Below are positions 34,125 through 48,000 of a stretch of 64,000 nt of DNA, piece after piece. Below the pieces are notes generated by a model that ran no database searches, was not told the origin of the DNA, and worked only from the letters and a program-made list of their open reading frames with translations. The stretch comes from Ceratopteris richardii (lineage: Eukaryota > Streptophyta > Polypodiopsida > Polypodiales > Pteridaceae). The position numbers and the translations under genes were made by a program. Location of the stretch: the NCBI GenBank assembly GCA_020310875.1, contig CM035423.1, positions 128,414,811 to 128,478,810 on the forward strand. The letters run 5' to 3'. The first letter of the stretch is position 1; every line of letters starts with the position of its first letter.

Positions 34125-34622
34125 AATCGCGACCGACAGAAAAAACGCTCAAATTACTAAACAAAGTGCAAAACCATGATCTACAGGCCTAGAGCTTCCC
34201 AAAAATGTGTTTAGTTTCTTGAAATTCCTCAGATTTCTGTCAATCGCGATCGCTCTGTCAATCGCGATCGACAAACCACGACGGACAAACCTGTCAATCG
34301 CGATCGACACGTCAATCGCGATCGACACAGTCAACGACTGTTTGACCACGACGGACAGACCACGACGGCTCTGTCAATCGCGACCGACACAGTCAACGAC
34401 TGTTTGACCACGACGGACAGACCCTCGCGATCGACCTGTCAATCGCGATCGACACGTCAATCGCGACTGATAGAGTCAACGACCCTTTGACCACGACTGA
34501 TTGACTTTTTGTAACCCCTGTCAATCGCGACTGACCAGTCAATCGCGACTGACAGCCACGACGGACCTGTCAATCGCGATCGACACGTCGATCGCGACTG
34601 ACCTGTCAATCGCGACCGACAG
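34125..34622 (+). repeat. Element D leader minisatellite
   Basis: Units of about 18 bp around TGTCAATCGCGATCGACA, with about 14 TCGCGA cores, interspersed with a second unit ACCACGACGGACAG. Many units are near-palindromic. There are no open frames, and no unique spacers as in a CRISPR array. Confidence 0.85.
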
Positions 34623-34815
34623 ACTTTGCGAACACGTTAGAAGGGCAATTTAGGTCAAATTTTTAAGGCAAAAATAGTGGTCTAAATTTTGGCCAAGTGT
34701 GGGACAAACATTAGGGTGTAGCATTGCATTACGAGAGCATGACCCAAGTAACTCTAGAATTCCTGTTTGCATGTTAACCTAGCTCAATCCTGTTTTAGCC
34801 CCAAAACCCTGAACC

Positions 34816-34845
34816 GGCATAACTTTCTCATACGAAATCCGTTTG
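34816..34845 (+). promoter_or_regulatory. Conserved 30-nt leader block (D)
   Basis: Identical to A 6001-6030. In D about 130 bp that follow the block in C are deleted. Confidence 0.5.
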
Positions 34846-35440
34846 CCGTGGGGGAACAAAGTTCAGGGATCTCTAGAGTTGTGTCCAAAAAATCATAGTG
34901 TCAATTGGTGAAGTGTTACATGAATGAAAGTGATTGGTTCTATCTTTTGAATTTAAGTCTTGAGCTAACAGTGGGCCATTTACAGGTCCTTTGAGAGCAG
35001 CGAAGGGCACGCAAGGCAAGAGTAAGTGCAGGCTTGGGAATACACATCCTGGGCACACCAGGGCAACAACACAAGGAAAGGAACTCAAGGTTGGAAAACC
35101 CGCAACACCCTCTGTCAATTCTTAGTTTAGGCTAAGTGCGGGTAGTGTTAGAAGTAATTCCAGGCAACGATAGGCACGAGATAAATCAAAGACTATCTAA
35201 GAAAACCAAGTGCAAATTAAGAGATAACCTGTGTGTGTGCGAACGACAATCTTAAAAGGAAAAGAACCTAACATGAAACGACCAAACTAAAGTGCGAAAG
35301 TAAACTCAAGTATTCCTGACGACGTGATATCAGACAAGAGTATAAACACGATAATCAACATAAAAAGAACCAAGTGACCGATACAAAAGGACCCAGAAAC
35401 GTGGTTGTACCCGGAAAAATTGGGTTAATCAGTTAAGTAT

Positions 35441-38400
35441 ATGAACCTTAGATCAGGACGACACCTAGTAAGAGAGAGACAAAGCCTTAGGTCTTCTGAG
35501 GCTAGTGTCAATCATACTGCTAGGTCTTGGGCCCAGCAGTTGAGCCACCACTCGTACTACCCTAGCTCTGAGACCAGTGAGTCAGAGATGTCTCAAGGCA
35601 TGGACAGACCTACGAGAAGTTCAGGAGTGCCTTACTTGTACAGGGTAGAAGGCCCTTACAAAACACAGTTGGAATACCTTAGGACCAACCGCTTAGGTGC
35701 TAGCATCTATGAGGACGGTCTAGGAAGATCTGTGGTCCAGATAAAAAACCCTGACCAATCCATAGGACTAGAGCACCCAGCTGTCAAGTTTGAAAACGGT
35801 GCATACCTAGACAAAGAAGGAACCATATACGTAGTCACCAGTCACCCAGATAGGACAGATGAATTTGGGAATGTAATCTCAGAAGCGGACTTAGGTGACT
35901 TGGAACAAGGAAATATGGGCGTAGAACCTAGAACCCCCCGAGGCAAATCTGTTCTCACTAGGATTATCACACCTGAGTGGGTGCCCCAAGACAACAAGAG
36001 CATAGATCTGCTTCTGAACCGTGAGACTGACGAAGCCTTTTGGAGGTATAAATCTAATCAGCCAATTGATATAGGAACAATCATGATCTATGAGTTTAAG
36101 GATCCTGATAGCCCAGGCAGAGTGACCTACTTAGATCACACTTCGGAGAGGATCTTTGTGGTGACACAAAATGATAGGCATGCTTACACTTGGAAAGGTG
36201 AATTTGTTTTCCCCCAACCAAGATCGAATGTATCCTATGGTCACCTTGGAGCTGGAACATCCCAAGCTCATGGAATGCAAAGAGACAGAAGTAGAGATAG
36301 ACCAGAAGTAAGCTTTGCCAACCCAGTGGGAAGAGAGAGAACGAGGACAGAAACAAATAGAGTAGAACCTGAGATACTTAGAGCTCACAGGAATCAAAGA
36401 AACGCGGATGAGTTCCCTCTACCACGACCTAGAGAGCACACAAGAACCTTGAGACCGACTCAACTAGTCAAGTCCATGAAGAACTACTTCGATGGCACTG
36501 GAGATCCATACGATCATGTGGCTGAGTTTAGGCAAGTCCTGAGAGCTGAACAAGTGGAGGATCTATTCATGCAATACAATGCCTTTGGTCTGACCCTTAG
36601 GAACACTGCCCTGACATGGTTTCAGCCACTAAATGAGATGCAGTTCAGGAGTATAGACCAACTCCTAGAGGCTTTCATTATTGAATTCTCTAAGAGTGGC
36701 ATAAGGCATAATACCTCCTCGCTGATTCACAGCTTCAAGCAAACCCCTCAAGAAACCGTGAGACTTGCAAGAAGAAGATTTAGGCAATATCTTGAAAGAT
36801 GCCCTGTTTCGGAGCTACCTACACCAGCTAAACAAGTAGCCTTATTCTTGGATGGATTGCTAAGTACCAAATTAAGATCATATGTGTACTTGAAAGACCC
36901 TAGGACCATAGAAGAGTGTGTACGCATGTGTATTGACATTGAGGATAACCTAGGGGAGGAGTTAGAGCTTGCTAAGATATACAAAGATTCGGATAGTGCC
37001 TCTAGCCTCTCTTCCACGCAATCCACATCAATCGAGGAACTTGCAGAGAAAGTAGCTCAAAAATTAGGGGTAACTAGTAAACAAATCGCAAGGTTTGCTC
37101 CTGTGAAAAGGTGCTACACTTGTGGTGGTGACCACATGGCGAATGTCTACCCCATTATGGCTCAGCCCCAAGTAAATCCTAGTGGCCAGTACTGCACCAT
37201 AGAACGGAGATACACCAATCACACCGCACAAGATTGCCCATACAACAAGCAGGCAGTTAGGCAACCCCACCCTCAGCCATACCCTCAGCAGGGAAGATAC
37301 CAGAACCCGTACCCTCCACAACCATATGGCAGGCCACAACAAAATTACCAACCACAATATCAAAACCAACAAAGGCCTTAGCCTGTGCTAGCACAACAAC
37401 CCCCAGCCCCAGCTAATGTGATTCCGGTAAAGTATGCTGTTGTAGAAGAAAACCTGAATAGAGCTATAGTTCCTGTAACACCATTGCTTTCCGAAAGTGA
37501 CCCCAGTGACCATAGCTTTGATTCTACACATGTCGATAGTCCCCAGGCTTACTACATGCAGTCTCCAGAACATGGTGAGTCCTATTACAGCGAAGAGCCG
37601 AATGAACCTAGTTGGGAGTCAGATTACACAAACATCATGTATGCAAACCCCAACCCTAGGCCTCAACCTAGGCAAGTAAGACCTCCATTCCCAAGAGGAC
37701 CGTGCTACAGATGCCAAGGAGATCACCTCATTCGTGATTGTCCCTTACCTTCACCTACACAAACTCAGTCCGTGACGATCCAAGGCTTTTGCCAAGATTG
37801 TGGAAAAGAGCATCTCTTACGAGATTGCCCGAAGAACCCCAATAATATGCCAAAAATCACTCCTATCAACGTTATTGGGTTAGTGGTAGACTCCACAGGA
37901 AGTGTCACTTCCACTGCTCCCGTACGGGTAGTCACTAGAGCTCAAGCATTGCAGCAGAATCAAGGGGTAAACCAGGATAAGAGCCCAGAGGCTAGTGAAA
38001 CCGAGAGCATAACAAAGAAAAGGACTAGAGCGTGGAAAGATAGTCGGGAAAGAATGAAAAGACAATGGGATAAAAAGATGAGTGAACTCGAGGAAAGCAT
38101 AAGAGAAACCAAAGCCAGGATAACTGAACTCACTTCTCAAACTCCCTCTCACACTATCCCATCACCACCATTCCCATCGCCATCCGACCCGCCACCTTCC
38201 AACCCACGTCATACGATTCCACCACCCCCTAGAGTAGGATCAGTATTAGCTGATCCCACTCCTGAAGGTATAGACATGATGCTTAAAGCATATCAGGCCA
38301 GAATTCAAGAAGGGCCAACTATCACAGATCATGACAAGTGTTACCCTAGAGCTGACCTAGAGATAGAAATACCAAGCTTTGCGCGAAAATGGTCGCATTG

Positions 38401-39295
38401 GCTCAACCTTGTTTGAAGCCAGTCGCCTTTTCAATTACTCGGGCTCAACCAAGACGCAATTACACTTGGATGGACTTCTGGAGAAGTTAGAGGGCATAAT
38501 TGCAAGATCTACCAAGGAAGAAAAAAATCAAGAAAGAAATAAAGCAAGCAAAAACATGACCCATCCCCCATCGGAAGTTTATGTGGCCAATTCCACTGAA
38601 CCAGACAACTTCCCCTCCTTAGAAAGAATAGAGAATCTAATGGCACAATCACAAAGGGAACCAGCCTCTCAACACAAGGGCAAGGTAAGTGAAAGAGCAA
38701 GCATTCCTGCTCAAGAAGCCTATGTGCCTGAAGCCTATGTGCCTAACTCTACGGAGCCGGACACATCATCTTCTATGAATCGGTTCACACCAGAATTCCT
38801 ACGTGAGATTCAAGAAGACAAATGGGCTAAGGAAAGTGAAGTCCCTCCTCCTATTGAACTTGTGGATGAGGCACATGACCAATTCCCACAAGACATCCCA
38901 TCCATTTATGGAGAGAATGAGAGTACCCAATCCCAAGAAAGATTAGACTTTGAGTCTAACTCTTTACAAGAACTACCCCACTTCACAGGCCCATGGGAAG
39001 CGAAGTCCACCTGCATGAGAGCACCTACAGTCATGGTAAGAAACGAAGATTCAGTCTACCTAGGAACACAGAGGTAGTGAAGAACACTAACGTGCAGTGC
39101 AATCTCAAGTTAGAAGAGCTACTCAAGGTTAGACCTGAATTATGGAAACATGTCGCCAAACAAGTACCAGAAATAGCCAAACCTCGTTCCCAGGTAGGAT
39201 CCCATAGGACAGTGCCAGAAATCCCCTTGGATAAGATAGGAGATATGTGTGCAGGTGAAGAAGGGAACACCTATCTTCCCATCACCTACCAGGAG
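35441..39295 (+). pseudogene. gag: Element D gag
   Basis: ATG (MNLRSGRHL) to the protease boundary. It shows the same plan as C: N-terminal domain, Gag core with YFDGTGDPYDHV (about 36480), CX2CX3HX4C knuckles (about 37110, 37700, 37790), a basic coiled coil and an acidic tail. The last cysteine of the first knuckle is replaced by tyrosine (CGGDHMANVY). Lesions: TAG 37379-37381 where C has CAG; single-base deletions near 38370, 38425 and 39050. Up to 37378 the frame is intact for 646 codons. Confidence 0.88.
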
Positions 39296-42200
39296 TACAC
39301 CACCAAGGCAATTTTGGACTCAGGTGAAGGAGTTGCAATTGCCACTACTTCCCTATGGAAGCGTTGGGGCAAGCCAGCACTCAGGCCAACGAGAATGAAA
39401 TTGCAGATGGCCGATGGTCACATAGAGAGACCCCTAGGATTTTTAGAAGAAATAACTCTCACCACTTGTGGTGTCGAGTTTGAGCATACATTTGCTATAT
39501 GTGACTTCAGCAAAAATCATGCCTATGAGATGATTTTGGGAAGACCATTCATGCGACAGTTGCAAGTGGTACAGGACTGGGGAACCAATTCTTTGTACCT
39601 GCAACACTTAGGTGTTACGACCAAAGTCAATCTCAAGGATTATTCTCATAGAGATGTCCCTCCTATCCAATGGAATCCCATCCATAGAGCCAAAGATGAT
39701 ACAGAATCGGTGCATTCCATAGGGTCAGGATCCTCATGGATGCATGAAGACACTCACTTATGGATGTGCAAAGTAGCAGTAGAGGAAGAGAAGAGAGAAA
39801 AGGCCAGAGAAATAGGTGAAAACGAAACTCATAGACCCATTCAAGACCCAGCCTATGCACCTGTAGTCTTTCCGGATGAGGAATTTGAACCCCATGGCTG
39901 GGCAGAAATTTTAGCAACAATGAATGTAGCCATCAATGAGGAACAATGGACACCTCACTGTGATGAGGATGGCTATGACATTTCAATCTTCTCCATAGAG
40001 CCAATCATGGGAGAGGCAGTCCTAGAAGAATGCGAACCTAGCCCTGATGCATTCGAGGATGCAAGTGACTCCGACCTAGAGTCAATCATTATGGACCCAC
40101 CATTTGCATCAGATGAAGAATACTTCCATGAAGTAGAATTTCAACCCAGAGGCATGTAGAGCTCACAAACGATGTAAGATTAGCAACACATGTGACCCCG
40201 AAGGAAGAAGGAAAGAAACGGAAGAAGAGAGAAGTCTCACCAGAAGAGGAAGAATCTTTGTTTGAGGTCCCAGAAAATTTTAAGAAATATGAGATAGATG
40301 GCAGGAGAGTCATGATCAGAATGCCTAAACGAGAGGCACAATCAGGAGAGGCCTATGATAACAAAGAAACCACCAAGAAAATAGTAGTGGACATAGAAGA
40401 AGGAGAGGAGAGATGCACGTACATAGGCCATGACCTAACATAGGAAGAAGAGCATGCATTAATTGCCTTAATAAGAGAATACAGAGATGTGTTCGCTTGG
40501 AGTTACAAGGATTTGAAAGGTGTTGACCCGGACATATGTTCACACACCATTCCCATGACCTCAGATGCCAAACCCTCTAAACAAAAGCCCTATACATATA
40601 ACGATAATTACGCTGCTAAGATCAAAGAAGAGATAGATAGACTGGTTGAAGCTGGATTTATCTACGAAATTGAGCACACTGAGTGGGTATCCCCCATCGT
40701 AGTGGTGCCCAAGAAAAATGGAAAGTTGCGCGTATGCATTAACTTGAAAAAGGTTAATGCAGCCACAATTCGGGATAACTATCCGCTTCCCATCACAGAA
40801 CATCTCTTAGAAAGAGTGGCAGGCAAGGAAGTCTACAGCTTCCTTGATGGATTTTCGGGTTACAATCAAGTAGCCATAGCTCCAGAGGATCAGCATAAGA
40901 CGGCCTTTGCCACAGAATGGGGCATTTTCGCCTTTAGAGTAATGCCATTTGGCCTTACCAATGCACCAGCTACCTTCCAAAGGCTGATGTGCCATGTGTT
41001 TAAAGAGTTCCTGAGGAAGAATTTAGAAGTCTATGTTGATGATCTTTGTGCTCATTCCAACATTAGACAAACCCATATCCCTGAACTCAGACAAATCTTT
41101 GACAAATGTAGAGAATATCAAGTCTGCCTGAACCCAGAAAAGTGCGTTTTTATGGTCAGGCAAGGCAAGATTCTAGGACACATAGTGTCAAAGAATGGCA
41201 TATCTACTGACGAAGAGAAAGTGAGAGCTATAGCAGAGCTACCTAGGCCAAAAAATGTCAAGGAAGTACAAGCTTTCATGGGGCATTGTGGTTATTACTG
41301 ACGATTTATACACATGTATGCTGTCATTGCAAAGCCCATGTACGGACTTCTGACTAACTTTGAGTGGACGGATGAATGTGAGAATTCCTTCCAGGAGCTT
41401 AAACGAAGATTGTGTTCAGCACCAATCTTGACCACACCAGATTGGAATAAGCCATTCCATGTTCATGTGGATGCATCCAATTATGCTATTGGATGTGTGC
41501 TTGCACAACCTACTGGTGAAGGTAATATGGATCTTCCAATTGCCTATGCCAGTAGACAGTTGAATGCGGCTGAACAGAATTACACCACTACAGAGCGAGA
41601 AGGATTAGGCATGGTATATGCAGTTAAGAAATTTAGACACTATTTGCTTGCAAATAAGTTTAAATTTTTTACGGATCATCAAGCATTGCTATACCTCGTA
41701 AACAAACCATGCAATACAGGAAGATTAGTGAGATGGTTTCTCTTACTAATGGAATATGACTTTGAAGTTATGGTAAGGAAAGGTAGAACGCATTTAAGAG
41801 CAGATCATCTCTCGAGGCTCACATCGGGAGAAGCCCCACAAGGAGTATCAGATGACCTTCCTGATGCTTACTTGTTTAATTTGGAAGTGGTGCCGCAGTG
41901 GGCTAAGCCATTGGTACCAGTATTGACATACGAGCCTAACCATCCAGTGGTAAACACACGGAATAGAGAGGTTGTAAAAGCCCAAAAGTACCACATCATG
42001 GCAGGAAGCATGTACAAGCACACAGATCAAGGGATCTTGGCTTGTTGCATAGAAGAGGATGAGTACGCTAAATGGTTGCAATTAGCACATGTAGGTGCGT
42101 TAGAGCAACACTACTCAAAGCAACGAACTTTACAGACCCTAAAGAGACTCGGAGTACATTGGCCAACTATGGAAGCTGATGTCCAAAAGTTTTTCAAGGA

Positions 42201-44810
42201 ATGCCCAATCTGCTGCACTAAACCACCTGTGGAACACGCCACTCTTTATCAAGTATCCATTGTGCCAGATTGGAGTGAACCTCTAGTATCCTTCCTGAGG
42301 ACAAACACATTCCCTTCAGACATGACTCTGGCGAGGAAAAGGAGTTTAGAACAAGAAGCCCTGGATTACTCACTCATTGGTGATAATCTATACAAGCGTG
42401 GTAAAGACGGTTACCTGAGGCTATGTGTCCATGAAAGTGAATATCTTAAGATTTTGGAAACTGCTCACCAAGGTGTAGCAGGAGGACACTTTGGACCGGA
42501 TCGGGTGATCAAGGCAATACTATTTGCGGGCTTCTGGTGGCCTACCCTTCACATGGATGCACATACCTATGTGAAACGGTGTGATGTCTGTCAGAGGACT
42601 CAGTATCCTATACGCAAAGATGAGATGCCACTGAAACCTATGATGGTTGGACATGCGTTCTCTAAGTGGGGAATAGACTTCGTGGGTCCTATTAATCCCC
42701 CAGCGAAGGGTTCTCATGCGGAGTACATCATTGTTGCAACAGACTATCTAACTAAGTGGAAACCTTGTTTGAGAACGTATTCACAAGATATGGGCTACCT
42801 ATAGAGCTTGTAAGTGATAGAGGCACTCATTTCTTGAACGAAGTGATTGAAAATCTACTCCAAGAATTCTTGGTAATACACAAGAAGTCTGCCCCCTATC
42901 ACCCTCAAGCTAATGGACAAGCTGAGAGCACTAATAAGATCTTATGCAATGTACTGACGAAATTAGTGAACACTAAACGCTCTGATTGGGACAAACAGCT
43001 GCACCATGCTGTTTGGGCATACCGAGTTGCCTACAAAACGGTACTCCAAGCCACCCCCTTTCAGATGGTATTTGGCCAAAACGCTGTGCTACCCTTGGAC
43101 TTCTTAATACCTACGTTGAAAGTAGCACAAGAACACGAATGGACGGGTCATGAGCTCTCCTCTAGGATCTTTGACCTTGAACGATTAGGGGAAACAAGAC
43201 TGCGAGCCGCTGCAGGAATATATGCAGCCAAGAAGAGGTAGAAGGCATACTTTGATGCCCATGTGAAGGATAAGGGTTTGAAAGCAGGAGATCTAGTTTT
43301 AGTCTATACACTGAAACAACATGCAAGGAAGCTAGAAAAGAGAGGCTACGGACCTATGATCATCAATAGGATCTCCACGAGCGGAGCAGTACAACTAGCC
43401 ACGTTAGAGGGTGATGTTCTCCCAAACTATATTAGCGGTTGCCGAGTCAAGCTGTATCAGGAACCCCTCACGGAGGAAATGCTCAGCCGACTCAACACTG
43501 CTAAGAAACGCAAAGAGGAAGAAAAGCGAATTCGAGAAGAAGCTCAAGCAGAAGCTTTAGAACGCATCAGAAGGATGAAATTACGAAGGCAAGGTAGAGA
43601 TCAGCCTAGAACAAATGACTATGCAGATCAAGGATATCATATGGCAATGTGTGAAGTCACAGGAACAAGCTCACATAGGATAACTGATCGACGTCCTTTC
43701 GTAACCTTAGATATAGGACAAGGAAAGAGTGCAAGGACTGTAAGAGCCTTGATTGACTCAGGTGCAGCCACTAGTGCTGTTAGAGTGTCTTACTGTCAAG
43801 AGTTGCAGTTAACTGTCAATCCTGTGGAAGCATATCTCATAGGATTGGGAGGCGTGGAAACCCCTTGCATGGGCGAGGTGGAACTTCCCCTCTACATTCA
43901 TGATGAGGCAATGACAGTTAAAGTACTAGTGTGTCAAGACGAGGATCTCACTGAACCCCTTGTCTTGGGTCAAGACTGGATCTATGACCAAGCAGTCAAC
44001 TTAAACCTAAGAAGTGGACTTCTTCAGGTATGGGTCAATCATAGTCGAATTACAATAGAGTTAGATAATGGAGCACTCAAAGAATTAGGAAAGGCACAGA
44101 CTCCTGGTCCCTCCAGGGGTACACATGAAGATGACCATGCTGTTCTTGTCCAAAACTATGTGTTGCAAAGGAATGATATTCTCAAAAAAGGAGTCAGGGA
44201 TGCAACGGAACTCCCTTCTTTTCCAAAGACCAAAAGGAGGCAGCAACCAAAGGTGGATCAAAGGCAGAAGAAGCAGAGTACTACCTATGCTGGAAATCAA
44301 AAGTACCTGTGCAGCAAAATGTCTCAGCAAGTAAACCAAGTGTGGGTGCGGAAAGGCGAACACCCGGTTGCACTCAAGCCAACCACACGGGCAAAGCCTC
44401 TTATTAGTAACCGACAACACGACACTAATAAGGAGTCTTTCAAAAATTCTTCTGCTAACGTGAAATCTATTTGGGTGCCCAAGAAGTCGATGAAGGCTAG
44501 CTCACAATCTAGACAAATTTGGGTGCCTAAGGCTTGCTTGCGGGCGCAAATAGCTACGCAGACGCCACAACCTATACAGCGTAACCCATTCACTCGCACA
44601 GCCAGCATTCATTCGTTTTCAACACTCAAGAACACACCAAGGCCCATGAGCACGAACATCATCGCTTGTAAATGGGTCCCTAAAAAGCCTCATTTTCAAG
44701 TCGATACACCTATAAAGCTCCCTAGAGTCTCTACGAAACCAAAAACAAAGCCCATCCACTGCATTTGGCAGCCTAAGACCTGTAATAAACCCCCCGACCC
44801 CAATTTGTAA
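39296..44810 (+). pseudogene. pol: Element D pol with duplicated protease and zinc modules
   Basis: Same order as C: retropepsin 1 (LDSGEGVA, where C has DSGAGVA), RT with YVDD at 41032-41043, RNase H, two H2C2 modules (about 42085-42220 and 42465-42600), integrase core, second retropepsin (LIDSGAAT near 43751, LVLGQDW near 43962) and W-V-x-K tail ending PPDPNL at 44810. Lesions: a 1-bp deletion near 40147, TAG 40441-40443, TGA 41299-41301, a deletion of about 50 bp near 42758 that removes the integrase segment after TKW, and TAG 43239-43241. The second protease and tail are open from 43263 to the end. Confidence 0.9.
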
Positions 44811-45014
44811 ATTCATCCCCACTTACTAACTGCATTAGCTTCCTAGGACTACCCAACATTAACTACACACACTGTCTTCGTGCACTTACTAACCACTAAC
44901 TCACCATCTACCTCATGTTAATGTTGTAACGGGGACAACAACGGATTTATTATGTCCATTACGATGTTAACACGTGGTTCTATATTCTCACAGAACCAAC
45001 CAGCAAGCAGGGCC
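44811..45014 (+). promoter_or_regulatory. pol-ORF3 spacer with acceptor-like site (D)
   Basis: 204-nt non-coding spacer. TTCTATATTCTCACAG ends at 44993, 21 nt before the ORF3 ATG, and resembles a plant 3' splice site with upstream T-rich sequence. The same string precedes ORF3 in C (minus, about 24603-24588). ORF3 therefore may be expressed from a spliced subgenomic RNA. Confidence 0.45.
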
Positions 45015-48000
45015 ATGGCAGAAGCAGGAGGTACCAGTTCTCAAGCCGGATCTGGTGCACAGATTGTGGACATAGAAACACTCCTCCTCGAGCCACATCT
45101 CACCACAAGGCCGCAAGAACTTCAAGCCGTGCATGTGCTCCCCATTCAGGATCCTCCTCAAGGGCACACTTCTCAAGTCGGTAAGCACGCGCATTGGTTC
45201 AGTGATGTCGCTGGACCATTGGGCGATGGAACCTATTTCTGGGAAGCAGAATTGGAATTTAATGGCAAATGGGGTCGATACCACTTTTTCATGCGCGAGT
45301 TTGAAAGCTATCAAAACGCCGAAGTTATGCGATCAGTTTGGATCAAAGCAGGTGTGGACAGTTATTTCAGGGCCCACTTACCAAAGCCGGATTTCTTACG
45401 ATGTTCATATCTTATCAGTACCATCACACCAAGCAGGACCAAAGGAGGCGACAGCACCTTTGTGTTGCCATCACTGCTGCCGGGACATGAGCTTAAAAGA
45501 TTCAAGTTAATCCTCAATCTGGTAAGAGAAGCGTTGGGTATGTATGGCATGCATATCCCCACGGAAAAGGAAACAATGGTTCCAGGTCGAATGAAACACA
45601 AAGATCTTAATAAGCTGAAGGATATGGTAGCGATGACACCTACCATTGCGCTTCACCTGCGGACCATCATGCAACATTTTGCTTTCCCCGCCCAGGAACG
45701 ATTCACAATGCCCCCGAAGAAAATATGGTTCAGCTTGTATCTAGCAGAGACAGAAAGCCTTCCCATCAATGTGCCACACTGGATCATAGATCAGATCCAC
45801 CTAGCCCATCAAAGGTGGAACAAGAAGTAGAAAAATGTGCTTCATGGATGTTGCGCTCTAACAAAGATAATCTACCGATGTCTGGCTTATGACGTGCCTA
45901 TTCAGCAGGCACTCATATGGCCCCGCGCCCAGGAATTCCAAAGAAGACTATCAGCGGCAGGTCCCCCATCAAAGAAGATGAGGGGGGGAGTACAATTACC
46001 CTGTGCTCAACCAAGGGGAGCCACCACTACACCAGAAATTACCCCTCCCCAGACACGACGCGTCAGGCCATTCACAATCCGGCTACCAAGACCAAGCACA
46101 GATGGACCTAATCTGGTATTCCCACCCGTCCCATCAGATCTGGAATTCCCACAGGGTTTTACTCTAAATGATCTCACGGATGAAGAAGTAGCCCGATTGA
46201 TCTATGATTCTAATCTCGAGACGAAAACAGAACGTACTCAGGAACCACAACCCCAGACAACAACAGCAGCCCCCACCCAACCAGAAGAGGTAGAAGTCGA
46301 CGTAGAGGAACAAGAGGCAGAACAAGAGGAAGAAGCCTACGAGGAACAAGAATATGACGAGCTTTCAGAGCTGGCAAGTGCCCCTGCGTATTCGGCACAA
46401 ATCAAAAGACTATATCGAACCATGCAACTGGTTCAAGAACAGCATAAGATGTCACTGGAATCGGGCAAGAAACTCATGAACCAGTTGCTAGCTGAGGAAG
46501 GTGTGGACGAGTTGTTCATTGAGTCCATAAACCTTCATGCCGACGCAGTATGAGTGGATGAGGCCATCCATGAGGCAATGGCTTACATTCACAGATTTGA
46601 GAAAAGGGTTCCCGTTCGTCCCAGGAGGTCCGGGAAACAAATTCATATCAATGTATCAGCACCAGGAGAGACAACGCAAGCAGACGAACATCAGGAAGCA
46701 CCACTGTCACCACCATCCCCACCTCGCACTACACAATTCACTCCACCACATGACACTAGCACCACCACGTCCACTACCACCACCATTGTCATGGGTATCC
46801 CACTCTCTCCTGGAATCCAATTCGGGGGAGTCACCATGCCCACTTTCACCACTCTTTTCACTGACGTCACATCCACTCCACCCACGATCCCCATCTACAC
46901 TGTCACTCAAACAATTGACACTATGGAAACATCACCTGCCACAGCACCGCTCCCTCCCCCCATGCCACCTTCATCTCCCATACCCCCTCCACCCACATCT
47001 CCACTTGCATCCACATCATTCACAACTCCCATCCCCGCCCCCATTCCCCCTGCATCTTCACCCCTCCTAGCGTTATTTAATGTAAATAGCATATTTTTAG
47101 CATTAAATCAATGTGTATATCAGCTTCAGAATGAGTACAGAGCTCTGGACGGCCGGTATCAACAACTGACAACACACCATCAGAACTTACAAAGGCAATT
47201 TCACGTTCTACAAGAGGAAAATGCAGAAGTGAATCAACGCTATTCAACGCTTGAGCAGGCTCACCAAACACTATTGGAGGCACCCCAACCATCGACAGAA
47301 TCAGGTGTCAAACAACTAGAAGCTTTGCTCGAAGTATACCAGGCCGATAACCTACGAGTCAGACGCAACTTGGCGCTACTACGGAAACATATGGCCACAG
47401 CACTGGAGGAGAACAAGAGACTGCAAAAACAAAATGAAGAGAATCTGGAAGCGGCAATGGAAGGCTCCCCTCACGAGATAGATCCAGAGCAGTTCAAAGC
47501 AGTTCCCACGGAGACGATGAAAACCATTTTGGAAAGCTATGCAGGTCTCCTGGAAGCCCACGATGACCTGGAAAGAGAGCGTGACACACTTCAGAGCAGG
47601 CTTAAGGAACAGGAAGAACAACCGAAGAGTGTCCCATCAACCTCCACCTCAGACGAAGTAAAGGCCTTAACTGAGCAAGTAGCAGAGTTACAACAGAGGT
47701 TACTGACATACGAAAGGAAGCCATCTCCAGTGATCGAACCAGAGCAAGAAGAGTTGGTCCCTATTGAGGTAGATGATTCGTACGAGGAACCGTATGTTCC
47801 TATGCCAATGCCAGGTGGGCGACGAACCTCAGAGGGACTAGACACATTGGAAGTGGAAGCACCCGAGTGGCTTCAGACACTGGAAAGGACAGCGAACACT
47901 CACGAAGAACGGGTGGCCATTCAGATCCAATCACTAGCGAACTTAGAAGAAACTGTCATAAAGTCTGAATATTTCAGAAGCATGTCTCACCATAGATGGA

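Noticed and set aside
34125..34622. Possible CRISPR-like array
   Set aside because: Repeat units of about 18 bp have no regular unique spacers, and the sequence is a plant retrotransposon leader.
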